This document shows, piece after piece, positions 1-7,416 of a stretch of DNA of 7,969 bases (positions are counted from its first letter, which is position 1; the number at the start of each line of letters is the position of its first letter). The translations under genes and the position numbers were made by a program. The DNA comes from an uncultured Candidatus Saccharibacteria bacterium (lineage in GTDB: Bacteria; Patescibacteriota; Saccharimonadia; Saccharimonadales; Saccharimonadaceae): the NCBI GenBank assembly GCA_938036845.1, contig CALHWA010000083.1:1-7969 (forward strand), read 5' to 3'. The notes under the pieces are model-generated. The model ran no database searches and was not told the DNA's origin. It saw only the letters and a list, made by a program, of their open reading frames with translations.

Positions 1-971
1 AGATGCTGGTAGCATCGAAGCAAGACAACCAACGCGCATCGCGGACACTGGCCGAGTATTTGCTTGGTATGGAGCCGCGCCAGATGGTACGCAAGCTGAT
101 GGCAGGGGTGCGCAAAGATGAGATTAGCCTGCCGCCTGAGCAGCAGCAACTTCACACGATGGTGGCGCATGAGCAATACCCATTCTATCTCGACCCAATG
201 CCGAACCTCTACTTTACGCGCGACCCAGCAGCGGCGATTGGCCAAGGTTTGACGATCAACAAGATGCACTGGCCAGCTCGGCGGCGTGAGTCACTCTTTA
301 TGCGCTATATTATCGATTTCCATCCCCGCTTTGCTGGCAAGAACGTACCGACCTGGTATGATCGCAGCCAACCATTTTCAATTGAGGGCGGTGATGAGCT
401 GGTGCTCAATAACCACACGATGGCGATCGGTATTAGCGAGCGCACCTCACCGGAGGCGATTGAGCTGATGGCGACAAAGCTCTTTGCTGAGTCGCATTTT
501 GACACAGTGATTGCGCTTGAGATCCCCAAGAGTCACGCCTTTATGCACCTGGACACTGTCTTTACGATGATTGACCACGACAAATTCACCATCCACCCAG
601 AGATTCGAGGCTTTGAGGGGCGGATGAATATCTTCGTCTTGCATAAAGCAGATGGGCAGGCCTACCCAACCATTACCAAAGAACATAATCTTGAGCAGGT
701 GCTGAGCCAAGCCCTTGGCGTGCCGTCGATTACCTTGATCGAATGCGGTGGCGGTGATGATATCGCTGCAGCGCGTGAGCAGTGGAATGACGGTAGCAAT
801 ACCTTGGCGATTGCTCCTGGGGTGGTGGTCACCTACGACCGCAACTACGTCACCAACCAAAAATTGCGTGAGGCAGGTGTCGAAGTGCTGGAGATTACTG
901 GCTCGGAGCTTGGCCGGGGCCGTGGCGGGCCACGCTGCATGAGTATGCCATTAATACGAGAGGATGTGTAA
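1..971 (+). CDS. arcA: Arginine deiminase, 5'-truncated by the window edge
   Basis: Hydrolyses L-arginine to L-citrulline and ammonia in the cytoplasm, the first step of the ADI pathway. The visible 322 residues (first whole codon at 3) carry the guanidino-modifying enzyme signatures in order: NLYFTRDP (residues 68-75, catalytic-site Asp74), IEGGDE (127-132, Glu128), MHLDTVF (181-187, His182 and Asp184) and [12 protein letters not shown] near the C-terminus with nucleophile Cys312. All expected catalytic residues are present. Bacterial arginine deiminases are usually about 400-415 residues, so roughly 80-90 N-terminal residues lie upstream; the ATG at position 3 is probably an internal Met, not the start. 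The stop (TAA, 969-971) touches the arcB start, implying one transcript and coupled translation. The operon promoter is outside the window. Family assignment is near certain. Confidence 0.96.
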   Translation, partial: MLVASKQDNQRASRTLAEYLLGMEPRQMVRKLMAGVRKDEISLPPEQQQLHTMVAHEQYPFYLDPMPNLYFTRDPAAAIGQGLTINKMHWPARRRESLFMRYIIDFHPRFAGKNVPTWYDRSQPFSIEGGDELVLNNHTMAIGISERTSPEAIELMATKLFAESHFDTVIALEIPKSHAFMHLDTVFTMIDHDKFTIHPEIRGFEGRMNIFVLHKADGQAYPTITKEHNLEQVLSQALGVPSITLIECGGGDDIAAAREQWNDGSNTLAIAPGVVVTYDRNYVTNQKLREAGVEVLEITGSELGRGRGGPRCMSMPLIREDV

Positions 972-1967
972 ATGAATCTACCAACCAATCTAAAAAACCG
1001 CTCATTCCTAGCCCTCAAGGACTTTTCGTCAGAGGAAATCCGGCAGATGCTCGACCTGGCGCACGAGCTCAAGAAGCTTAAGCGTGAGGGTGTGCCGCAC
1101 CGCTTACACGAGGGTAAGCAAGTCGCCCTCTTGTTTGAGAAGAATTCGACCCGTACACGCTGCGCCTTTACCGTAGCAGCCAATGACCTTGGCGTTGCGC
1201 CAGAGTTTCTTGGCAAAGACGACATCCAGCTCGGTAAAAAGGAGTCGGTTGAGGATACTGCGAAGGTGCTGGGCCGGATGTTTGATGGGATTGAGTTCCG
1301 TGGCTTTAAGCACTCGACGGTGGAAGACCTGGCCAAGCACGCTGGTGTACCCGTATGGAATGGTTTGACCGATCAGTTCCACCCAACGCAGATTTTGGCC
1401 GACTTTATGACGCTCGAGGAGCACATTGGGCCGCTGGCTGGCACAAAGCTGGTTTTTGTCGGTGATGGGCGCAACAATATGGCCAATAGCCTGATGATTG
1501 GCTCGGCCAAGATGGGTGTTGACTTCCGCATCTTAGCGCCAGCTGAGCTGCACCCGAGCAGCGAGCTGGTTGATCTTGCCCGGGCAATTGCCGCCGAGAC
1601 TGGTGCGCAGATTACCGTGACGGATGATCGCGCGACGGCTCTCGAGGGGGCAGATGCCATCTACACCGACGTGTGGGTGTCGATGGGTGAGGAGGCGCAG
1701 TTCGCTGAGCGGATTGCTTTGCTTAAGCCATACCAAGTGAATCGTGCCATGCTCGATGAAACGCACAATCCAAATGTCAAGTTCTTGCACTGTTTGCCGG
1801 CCTTCCACGATCTCAACACCGAGACGGGGCTGAAGATCTACCAAGACTACGGTCTTGAGAGTATGGAAGTGACGGACGAGGTGTTCCGGAGCGAGCACAG
1901 TGTGGTCTTCGACGAAGCGGAGAACCGCATGCACACGATCAAGGCAGTGATGGCACTGACCTTATAA
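972..1967 (+). CDS. arcB: Ornithine carbamoyltransferase (catabolic, ArcB-type by context)
   Basis: Interconverts citrulline plus phosphate with ornithine plus carbamoyl phosphate; within an ADI operon the catabolic direction, feeding ArcC, is expected. The 331 residues match the usual OTC length. Visible motifs are the carbamoyl-phosphate loop STRTR (59-63), the [14 protein letters not shown] segment (79-92), HPTQ (137-140), the DVWVSMG ornithine-binding loop (233-239) and HCLP (273-276). The start is ATG 972, directly after the arcA stop, with a GAGAGGA ribosome binding site at 958-964 inside arcA. No arginine-biosynthesis neighbours are present, supporting a catabolic role; sequence motifs alone do not separate anabolic ArgF from catabolic ArcB, so the symbol rests on context. 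Confidence 0.96.
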   Translation: MNLPTNLKNRSFLALKDFSSEEIRQMLDLAHELKKLKREGVPHRLHEGKQVALLFEKNSTRTRCAFTVAANDLGVAPEFLGKDDIQLGKKESVEDTAKVLGRMFDGIEFRGFKHSTVEDLAKHAGVPVWNGLTDQFHPTQILADFMTLEEHIGPLAGTKLVFVGDGRNNMANSLMIGSAKMGVDFRILAPAELHPSSELVDLARAIAAETGAQITVTDDRATALEGADAIYTDVWVSMGEEAQFAERIALLKPYQVNRAMLDETHNPNVKFLHCLPAFHDLNTETGLKIYQDYGLESMEVTDEVFRSEHSVVFDEAENRMHTIKAVMALTL

Positions 1968-1975
1968 CAACTAAC

Positions 1976-1994
1976 TGAGGCATAGGGGGCCTCA
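1976..1994 (+). promoter_or_regulatory. Small hairpin with the arcD ribosome binding site in its loop
   Basis: The 30-base arcB-arcD gap contains a perfect inverted repeat, TGAGGC (1976-1981) and GCCTCA (1989-1994), around a 7-base loop ATAGGGG. The only good Shine-Dalgarno-like sequence for arcD, AGGGGG (1984-1989), lies in the loop and the first base of the 3' arm, 8 bases ahead of the ATG. The repeat is seen directly; a role in setting arcD translation is inference. A 6-bp arm could arise by chance. Confidence 0.45.
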
Positions 1995-1997
1995 CAT

Positions 1998-3473
1998 ATG
2001 ACAACACAACAAACACAACACGAGAGCAAGCTGGGGTGGCGATCGCTCACCGGGCTTGTCATCGGCAGCATGATTGGGGCTGGTATCTTCAATCTTGTCC
2101 GTAATACTGCAGAATCGGCTGGACCACTGGCAACCATCATTGCCTGGCTCGTCACTGGGGTGGGGATGGTCTTCCTTGTCCTGAGTTTTCGCAACCTTGC
2201 CGAGAAGCGCCCTGACCTTGATGCTGGTATCTATAGCTATGCCGAGGCAGGGTTTGGCAAATATGTTGGATTCAACTCGGCTTGGGGGTACTGGATCTCG
2301 GCCTGGATTGGCAACATCGCCTATGCTGTGACGGCCTTCTCAGCGCTTGGGTATTTCTTCCCGCAGCTGTTTGCTGATGGCCAAAACTGGGCTTCGGTGA
2401 TTGGTATGTCGATCTTGCTCTGGGGCGTGCACTGCTTGATTCTCAGAGGTGTGCGCACGGCGAGCGTAGTGAACTTGCTCATCACGATTGCCAAGATTGT
2501 TCCGCTGATTATCTTCCTTGTGGCAATTATTGCTGCCTTCAAGCTCGATATTTTCTCGAAGGATCTCTGGGGGCTAGCTGGTAGTAATCTGAGTCTTGAC
2601 GTTGTTCTGCGGCAGATCAAGGATATGATGATCGTTACCGTCTGGGTGTTCATTGGCATCGAGGGGGCGGTTGTGTTCTCGGGCCGGGCTAAGCAGCGCA
2701 GTGACGTCGTTAAGGCGACCTTCATTGGTTTTGCCGCCGTGCTTGCGCTCTATGTCTTGATGACCGTCCTGGCCTTTGGCGTGGCAACGCAGCCGGAGCT
2801 GGCTGGCCTCAAAGACCCAGCGATGGCGCTCTTGCTTGAGAAGGTGGTTGGGCCGTGGGGTGCCTGGCTGGTCAATAGTGGCTTGATCATTGCGGTGCTT
2901 GGTGGCTGGCTGGCCTGGACGATGTTTGCAGCTGAGCTGCCCTACCAAGCAGCAAAGGTTGGCACTTTTCCGACGTTTTTTGCCAAAGAGAACAAGGTTG
3001 GCGTGCCAAAGAACTCGCTGCTGGTGACCAACGCTTTGGTGCAGTTCTTTATCCTGACGATACCGCTGACGAGTGGCTCGGTGTATAACATTGGTATTGC
3101 GATTGCGACATCGGCAATTTTGGTGCCTTATGCCTTGACGGCCTTCTACCAGCTGAAGTACTCGGCTCTCGAGAAGCCAGAGACGAAGGGTCGGGCAGCT
3201 AATATCTTGATTGGTGTGATGGCCAGCGTGTATAGCGTCTGGCTGGTCTATGCCGCCGGGGTAGAGAACCTGCTGGTGACAGTGTTCTTGTATGTGCCGG
3301 GTATTGTGGTCTATGGCCTGATGCGTAAGCAGCAAGGCAAGAAGCCGTTTACAACGCTTGAGTGGCTGCTCGTCGCAGCACTACTGGTGGCGCTGGCCTA
3401 TGCGCTGCTTCAGCTGCTGACTGGCGGGCTGGATAAGACACTTGGCATTACGATGCCCAAGCTGTTTAACTAA
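1998..3473 (+). CDS. arcD: Arginine/ornithine antiporter, APC superfamily
   Basis: Integral membrane exchanger expected to import arginine and export ornithine, which makes the ADI pathway self-sustaining without ion-gradient cost. The 491-residue product opens with a short polar N-terminus followed by the APC signature GSMIGAGIF (23-31) in TM1. It has PDLDAGIYSYAEAGFGKYVGF-type residues (72-92) after TM2 and the VFIGIEGAVVFSGRA segment (217-231) typical of the basic amino acid/polyamine antiporter family. By eye there are 12-13 hydrophobic segments, the last near 454-475. The start is ATG 1998, and the gene ends with tandem in-frame TAA TAA (3471-3476). Substrate specificity comes from operon context; lysine or other cationic amino acid exchange cannot be excluded from sequence alone. 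Confidence 0.92.
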   Translation: MTTQQTQHESKLGWRSLTGLVIGSMIGAGIFNLVRNTAESAGPLATIIAWLVTGVGMVFLVLSFRNLAEKRPDLDAGIYSYAEAGFGKYVGFNSAWGYWISAWIGNIAYAVTAFSALGYFFPQLFADGQNWASVIGMSILLWGVHCLILRGVRTASVVNLLITIAKIVPLIIFLVAIIAAFKLDIFSKDLWGLAGSNLSLDVVLRQIKDMMIVTVWVFIGIEGAVVFSGRAKQRSDVVKATFIGFAAVLALYVLMTVLAFGVATQPELAGLKDPAMALLLEKVVGPWGAWLVNSGLIIAVLGGWLAWTMFAAELPYQAAKVGTFPTFFAKENKVGVPKNSLLVTNALVQFFILTIPLTSGSVYNIGIAIATSAILVPYALTAFYQLKYSALEKPETKGRAANILIGVMASVYSVWLVYAAGVENLLVTVFLYVPGIVVYGLMRKQQGKKPFTTLEWLLVAALLVALAYALLQLLTGGLDKTLGITMPKLFN

Positions 3474-3484
3474 TAAGTAATCAT

Positions 3485-3512
3485 GCGGTGCGCCAAGAAT
3501 AGGGCGCACCGC
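3485..3512 (+). repeat. Perfect 10-bp inverted repeat between arcD and ddaH-like gene
   Basis: GCGGTGCGCC (3485-3494) and GGCGCACCGC (3503-3512) are exact reverse complements around an 8-base loop AAGAATAG, giving a stable G+C-rich RNA hairpin. It lies 11 bases after the arcD stop and 13 bases before the next gene's ribosome binding site. The sequence after it (TTGGCAATAAG) is not a U-tract, so it does not look like an efficient intrinsic terminator. An mRNA-stabilising or processing element, or a partial terminator that lowers expression of the distal genes, are the likely alternatives. Confidence 0.7.
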
Positions 3513-3525
3513 TTGGCAATAAGAG

Positions 3526-3532
3526 AAAGGAG
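3526..3532 (+). promoter_or_regulatory. Ribosome binding site that fixes the ddaH-like start
   Basis: AAAGGAG lies 4 bases before ATG 3537. The longer reading from ATG 3483 has no comparable site and would translate through the hairpin at 3485-3512. The protein from 3537 begins MFRYAITRRPSRS, matching the usual N-terminus of this enzyme family. Confidence 0.85.
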
Positions 3533-3536
3533 TGTG

Positions 3537-4310
3537 ATGTTTCGCTACGCGATTACCCGTCGGCCAAGCCGTAGCTTGATCAACGGCATTAGCCAAACAC
3601 CGGAGAAGGGGAAGCCAGACTATGAGCGGGCAATGCAGCAGTACGATCAGTACGTTGCGCTGCTCCGCCAGTGTGGCCTTGAGGTGACGGTCTTGGAGCC
3701 CAATGAGGAGTATCCGGATAGCGTCTTCATTGAGGATAATGCTCTGTGTACGCCGCATGGGGTGGCAATTTTGTCGCGACCTGGGGCGGAGAGCCGGCGC
3801 GGTGAGGCGAGCTTGCCCGATTTGCGCCAGGCACTGAGCCAGCATTATGATACCATTGAGCAGGTCGAAGCACCCGGCACCGTCGACCCTGGTGATATTA
3901 TGATGGTGGGCGACCACTACTACATTGGCCTGAGCCACCGCACCAACCAAGCGGCGGCCGAGCAGATCACCGCTGTCCTTGAGCGCTACGGCATGACGGC
4001 CGAGACGGTTGAGGTGACAGGGATTCTGCACCTGAAGGATGATGTGGTTTACTTGGATAATAACAACCTGATCGTTGCCAAGGCCTATGAGCACCACCCA
4101 GCCTTTGCAGGATTTAACAAGCTGGTGGTGGATGACGATGAGTACTATGCGGTGAATAGCTTGTGGATTAATGGCACGGTGATCGTGCCGCAGGGCTTTC
4201 CCAAGATCGAGCAGCAGATCCGCGACTGTGGCTACCACGTAGAACTAATCGATACCAGTGAATTTGAAAAAATAACCGGCAGTTTGACCTGCATGTCGTT
4301 GAGGTTTTAG
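3537..4310 (+). CDS. ddaH: Dimethylarginine dimethylaminohydrolase-family enzyme
   Basis: Member of the guanidino-group modifying superfamily, expected to hydrolyse N-omega-methylated arginines to citrulline plus methylamine or dimethylamine. From ATG 3537 it is 257 residues, normal for bacterial DDAH and far shorter than arginine deiminase. Motifs in order are RRPSRSLINGIS (8-19), YPDSVFIED (59-67), RPGAESRRGE (81-90), GTVDPGDIMMVGDHYYIG (114-131), SHRTN (133-137), GILHLK with catalytic His165, and the C-terminal SLTCMSL with nucleophile Cys252. Asp117 occupies the acidic-residue position. The gene sits between arcD and arcC, one base before arcC, so its citrulline would enter ArcB/ArcC. The substrate is inferred: an arginine- or other guanidine-hydrolysing relative is possible, but the compact length and C-terminal LTCMSL favour DDAH. 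Confidence 0.85.
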   Translation: MFRYAITRRPSRSLINGISQTPEKGKPDYERAMQQYDQYVALLRQCGLEVTVLEPNEEYPDSVFIEDNALCTPHGVAILSRPGAESRRGEASLPDLRQALSQHYDTIEQVEAPGTVDPGDIMMVGDHYYIGLSHRTNQAAAEQITAVLERYGMTAETVEVTGILHLKDDVVYLDNNNLIVAKAYEHHPAFAGFNKLVVDDDEYYAVNSLWINGTVIVPQGFPKIEQQIRDCGYHVELIDTSEFEKITGSLTCMSLRF

Positions 4311-4311
4311 G

Positions 4312-5253
4312 ATGAGTACAATTGTGATTGCATTGGGTGGCAACGCCCTCCAAAAACAAGGTGAAGCAAGTGCGGCTGCGCAGCAGCGAGTGGCGAGTGA
4401 GACAGCGACTCAGCTAGTGCCGCTGATTGCGGCTGGGCATCGGCTTGTGATCGTCCACGGCAATGGGCCGCAGGTGGGGAATATTGTGCTCCATGAGGAG
4501 GCGATTAACACCCCTGAGGTGCCGACGATGCCGCTTGATACATGTGGCGCGATGAGCCAGGGGGAGATCGGCTACTGGCTGCAGCAGGCGCTGACGAACG
4601 AGTTTGCTCGCTGTGGTATGTCAAACCACGCCGTGACAATGGTGACGCAGACGGTGGTTGATGCGGGTGACCCGGCGTTTGCAAATCCTACGAAGCCAAT
4701 CGGGGTCTTTTATGCCTCCGAAGCCGAGGCGCAGCAGTCGGCGGCTGGGCGCGATTTCGTCTTCAAAGAGGATGCGGGGCGAGGCTGGCGCCGCGTTGTG
4801 CCATCACCTCGGCCGCAGCGCGTGGTGGAAGAAGGCGCGGTGCGTGCCTTGCTTGACGCTGGCTTGACCGTTGTGACAGCGGGTGGCGGCGGAATTCCGG
4901 TGGTTGAGAATGAGGCGCACGGTATGGCCGGGGTCGAGGCGGTGATCGATAAGGACTTTACCGCTGCGGTGGTGGCTGATGCGATTGATGCCGAAGCCTT
5001 GGTAATTCTCACTGCCGTCGATAACGCAATGGTCGACTATGGTACGCCGCAGGCCCGTGCGATTGGCCGGACGACCAGCCAGGAGATGCAGGCTTATGCT
5101 GAGCAGGGGCAGTTTGCGTCGGGTAGTATGCTACCGAAGGTGCAGGCCGCGCTCAATTTCGTGGCAAAGCCTGGTCGGCGCGCCATTATTGCCAACCTAG
5201 AGCATGCTGCTGCCGCTGTGGCGGGTGAGCAAGGGACGATTATTGTGTCGTAG
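4312..5253 (+). CDS. arcC: Carbamate kinase
   Basis: Transfers phosphate from carbamoyl phosphate to ADP, giving ATP plus carbamate (which decays to ammonia and CO2). It is the energy-conserving last step of the ADI pathway. The 313 residues are full length and show the amino acid kinase fold motifs: ALGGNAL (7-13), VHGNGPQVGN (48-57), PLDTCGAMSQGEIGYWL (74-90), AGGGGIPV (190-197), VIDKD (211-215), LTAVDN (233-238) and the carbamate kinase-type GSMLPKV (271-277). The start is ATG 4312, one base after the ddaH-like stop, with GAGG at 4301-4304 as ribosome binding site inside the upstream gene. It is the last gene before the terminator. Confidence 0.97.
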   Translation: MSTIVIALGGNALQKQGEASAAAQQRVASETATQLVPLIAAGHRLVIVHGNGPQVGNIVLHEEAINTPEVPTMPLDTCGAMSQGEIGYWLQQALTNEFARCGMSNHAVTMVTQTVVDAGDPAFANPTKPIGVFYASEAEAQQSAAGRDFVFKEDAGRGWRRVVPSPRPQRVVEEGAVRALLDAGLTVVTAGGGGIPVVENEAHGMAGVEAVIDKDFTAAVVADAIDAEALVILTAVDNAMVDYGTPQARAIGRTTSQEMQAYAEQGQFASGSMLPKVQAALNFVAKPGRRAIIANLEHAAAAVAGEQGTIIVS

Positions 5254-5276
5254 GATATTTGCGAAGAGAGAAGTAG

Positions 5277-5314
5277 ATAGACACTGGTGCAAAAGAGCGC
5301 TGGTGTCTATTTTT
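5277..5314 (+). terminator. Rho-independent terminator of the arc operon
   Basis: ATAGACAC (5277-5284) pairs exactly with GTGTCTAT (5303-5310). The stem continues inward through TGGTGC/GCGCTG with three G-U pairs, giving a 14-bp stem and a 6-base AAAAGA loop (5291-5296). TTTT follows directly (5310-5314 is five Ts), as expected for an intrinsic terminator. It starts 24 bases after the arcC stop. Confidence 0.9.
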
Positions 5315-5370
5315 GATGGCATTATTCTGTGGTGAGTGCGATGTAACCAGTACTTTATTTCTCAAACTAC

Positions 5371-5399
5371 TTGACATTTCAATATACCTTGTATAGCAT
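5371..5399 (+). promoter_or_regulatory. Sigma70-type promoter of the ABC/PadR operon
   Basis: A consensus -35 box TTGACA lies at 5371-5376. With 17-base spacing the -10 would be TAGCAT (5394-5399, 4 of 6 consensus); an alternative TATAGC at 5392-5397 has 15-base spacing. Transcription would start near 5405, leaving an A/T-rich, weakly structured leader (about 5406-5428) before the permease ribosome binding site. The position just after the arc terminator supports an independent transcription unit. Confidence 0.7.
5383..5395. promoter_or_regulatory. Candidate operator dyad inside the promoter spacer
   Basis: TATAC (5383-5387) and GTATA (5391-5395) form a perfect 5-bp inverted repeat around CTT, lying between the -35 and -10 boxes where a bound repressor would block RNA polymerase. 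The PadR-family gene encoded in the same operon (7416-7745) is the obvious candidate binder. The dyad is short and A/T-rich, so chance is a real alternative. Confidence 0.35.
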
Positions 5400-5428
5400 A
5401 GTACCAGGCAATAACAATAATATAAGTC

Positions 5429-5433
5429 AGGAG
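5429..5433 (+). promoter_or_regulatory. Ribosome binding site that fixes the permease start
   Basis: AGGAG sits 6 bases before ATG 5440. A longer reading frame from TTG 5371 has no ribosome binding site and would begin inside the -35 promoter box, so ATG 5440 is the supported start. Confidence 0.85.
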
Positions 5434-5439
5434 TATCGA

Positions 5440-6714
5440 ATGAGGAGAATCGATATAATCAAGCGAGCAGGGCGTAACCTGCGCCAAGCCAAGGCTCGCA
5501 CAGCACTAACAGCATTGGCGATGTCGGTGGGAGCATTTACAATTGGTCTGGCGCTGATGCTGGGCAATGGCGGCCGGGCTTTCTTGACCTCGGTGATTGA
5601 TAGTGCCGGTAGTGCCTCAACGGTGTATGTGACGCACGCACGTGACGAAAAGAAGTTGCCTGAATACGGCAAAAATAAGGCGGTGAATGAGAGCGGCACC
5701 CTCGTGCTGAGCGATGATGATGTCGCCAAGCTCAGCAAGCTGGATCACGTCAAGACGGTGCGGCCGTACGCGAATGTGACCCAAGTGGTGCGCTACGTAG
5801 AGAGCCCAGCTAACCATAAGCGACTGATTGCCTCGATCAACGTCAAGAACGAGGGTAAAACATCGAAAATTGTAGCCGGTGAGTTGACGAAGACTGATGA
5901 CGGTACAGACCTCGTGCCTGGCCAAGCCATCCTTGCCAAGGAATATCTGGCCGACTTTGGTTTTGACTCGGCCCAGGATGCAGTCGGCAAGACGGTTACG
6001 CTCCATGCTCAGGGGCCAGGCGGGACCCATGATGCCCAGCTGACTATTGTGGCGGTCGAAACAGCCGGTATGGCCTCGATTGGCTACCAGCCTGGTGTGA
6101 CGATTGCGACCGATGATGCACTGCTTATCAACCAAAAGACCAAAGCTCCCGGCGCAGCTAACCAGTACCCAAGCGTCGTGATACGAGCAGATAGTGATGA
6201 TCATGCTGCTGCTGTGAAAGACGCAGTCGTGAAGCTCGGTGGTGGTACCTACCAAGCCCAGACTTTTACTGAAGCAAAGGAAGGTATGCTCAGTCTCATC
6301 AATGGGGCACAGTATGCTCTGCTCGCCTTTGGTGCTCTCGCGTTGCTGGCCAGTATGTTTGGGATTATTAACACTATGTACATCTCGGTGCTGGAACGAA
6401 CGCAGCAGATTGGCCTCATGAAGGCACTGGGGATGCGTAGCCGTGATGTTGGTAAGCTCTTCCGCTACGAGGCTGCCCTGATCGGCGTCATCGGTGGTGC
6501 GATTGGCGCGGGCGGGGCTAGCCTGCTGAGCCTGCTTAACCCGTGGATCGTTGAGAAGCTCAAGTTTGAGGAGGGTATGCAGCTGCTTCTACCGGAAGCC
6601 TGGCAGATGGTCGCCCTCGTGGCACTACTGGCCATCCTTGGCATTATTGCCAGCTACTTACCAAGCCGCAAGGCAACCAAGCTTGACCCAATCGAGGCAT
6701 TAAGGACAGAATAG
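5440..6714 (+). CDS. MacB/FtsX-type ABC transporter permease
   Basis: Membrane subunit of a type VII (MacB/LolCDE/FtsEX-like) ABC system; such proteins move substrates or transmit mechanical force rather than forming a classic pore. From ATG 5440 it is 424 residues. It has a cytoplasmic N-terminus with the family pattern of basic residues then TM1 (about 21-42), a large extracytoplasmic domain (about 45-285, MacB periplasmic-core-like position) and three C-terminal TMs (about 289-315, 344-367, 387-407). The loop ERTQQIGLMKALGMRSRDV (319-337) is the hallmark ATPase-contact segment, and the tail PSRKATKLDPIEALR (408-422) is typical of FtsX-domain permeases. The ATPase gene follows 15 bases later. 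The substrate is unknown: antimicrobial peptide or drug export, or envelope homeostasis, are plausible given the PadR and PspC-like neighbours. Confidence 0.92.
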   Translation: MRRIDIIKRAGRNLRQAKARTALTALAMSVGAFTIGLALMLGNGGRAFLTSVIDSAGSASTVYVTHARDEKKLPEYGKNKAVNESGTLVLSDDDVAKLSKLDHVKTVRPYANVTQVVRYVESPANHKRLIASINVKNEGKTSKIVAGELTKTDDGTDLVPGQAILAKEYLADFGFDSAQDAVGKTVTLHAQGPGGTHDAQLTIVAVETAGMASIGYQPGVTIATDDALLINQKTKAPGAANQYPSVVIRADSDDHAAAVKDAVVKLGGGTYQAQTFTEAKEGMLSLINGAQYALLAFGALALLASMFGIINTMYISVLERTQQIGLMKALGMRSRDVGKLFRYEAALIGVIGGAIGAGGASLLSLLNPWIVEKLKFEEGMQLLLPEAWQMVALVALLAILGIIASYLPSRKATKLDPIEALRTE

Positions 6715-6729
6715 AATAAGGAGAAGGAT

Positions 6730-7416
6730 ATGATTGAACTACGGCATATTACCAAAACCTACGGCAAAAAGCACAACCAATTTAAGGCACTCAATGACAT
6801 CAACCTCACCATCCCCGGAGGCGCGAGCGTCGCTATCCTTGGCAAGTCCGGCTCGGGTAAGTCCACCTTGATGCACGCGATCTCTGGCCTCGACCGGCCG
6901 CAGACAGGGCAGGTGGTGATCGGCGGGCGAGATATTCTGCAGATGAAGCCACGGCAGGTTGATGCCTTTCGGGCACGCACGATTAGCTTTATCTTCCAGA
7001 GTTTCTTTGTCGAGGGTAACGATAGTGTGGTGAGCAATGTGATGCTACCGCTCGAGATCGCTGGCGTGCCGCGGGCGCAGCGCAGCGCTAAGGTAAACCA
7101 GGCACTGGAGGCAGTTGGTTTGGCGAGCAAAAAGCACAACAAGGCCAAGGATTTGTCTGGTGGGCAGAAGCAGCGCCTGGCGATTGCCCGGGCAATCGTG
7201 GGCGAGCCGAAGATCCTGTTTGCCGATGAGCCAACTGGCAACCTGGATAGCGAGACGGGTACCCAGATCGAGGAGCTGCTCTTTCGCCAGCAGCGTGAGC
7301 ATGGCACAACGCTGATTATTGTGACGCACGATGCGGATCTGGCTAAGCAATGTGATTACCAAGTGGTGATCAAAGACGGGCGTGTCACACGCCATAACAT
7401 CCCAGGGGGGCACTGA
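6730..7416 (+). CDS. ABC transporter ATP-binding protein (MacB/LolD type)
   Basis: Cytoplasmic ATPase that powers the adjacent permease. The 228 residues form one complete nucleotide-binding domain: Walker A GKSGSGKST (38-46), Q-loop Gln90 in FIFQSFF, signature LSGGQ (142-146), Walker B ILFADE (162-167) followed by PTGNLD, and switch His200 in IVTHD. Length and the PTGNLDS sequence are typical of the LolD/MacB/FtsE group. The start is ATG 6730 with AAGGAG at 6718-6723. The gene ends in TGA overlapping the padR start by one base (TGATG), so translation is probably coupled to the regulator. Confidence 0.95.
   Translation: MIELRHITKTYGKKHNQFKALNDINLTIPGGASVAILGKSGSGKSTLMHAISGLDRPQTGQVVIGGRDILQMKPRQVDAFRARTISFIFQSFFVEGNDSVVSNVMLPLEIAGVPRAQRSAKVNQALEAVGLASKKHNKAKDLSGGQKQRLAIARAIVGEPKILFADEPTGNLDSETGTQIEELLFRQQREHGTTLIIVTHDADLAKQCDYQVVIKDGRVTRHNIPGGH
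7379..7393. repeat. Short dyad at the 3' end of the ATPase gene
   Basis: GGCGTGT (7379-7385) and ACACGCC (7387-7393) are exact reverse complements around one base; as RNA this would fold as a 6-bp stem with a 3-base TCA loop. It lies just upstream of the padR ribosome binding site (AGGGGGG, 7404-7410). It falls in codons, so it may be incidental; a translational effect or a regulator site is possible but unsupported. Confidence 0.3.

Noticed and set aside
3483..3536. Longer ddaH-like reading from ATG 3483 adding 18 residues
   Set aside because: It has no ribosome binding site, its added residues are encoded by the 3485-3512 hairpin, and ATG 3537 has AAAGGAG upstream and gives the family's normal N-terminus.
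3888..3896. Asp117 instead of Glu at the acidic active-site position of the DDAH-like protein as a possible anomaly
   Set aside because: As I recall the family, the Pseudomonas enzyme has Glu here but mammalian DDAH uses Asp at the equivalent position, so this is within normal variation and does not suggest loss of activity.
3381..4238. Long minus-strand open frame (285 codons), and similar ones such as 2574-3335
   Set aside because: They lie opposite well-supported plus-strand genes, have no recognisable domains, and have His/Gln-rich compositions typical of antisense shadows of coding sequence.
5371..5439. Longer permease reading from TTG 5371
   Set aside because: The TTG is the first half of the TTGACA -35 box, there is no ribosome binding site, and the added residues do not resemble a family N-terminus; ATG 5440 has AGGAG at good spacing.
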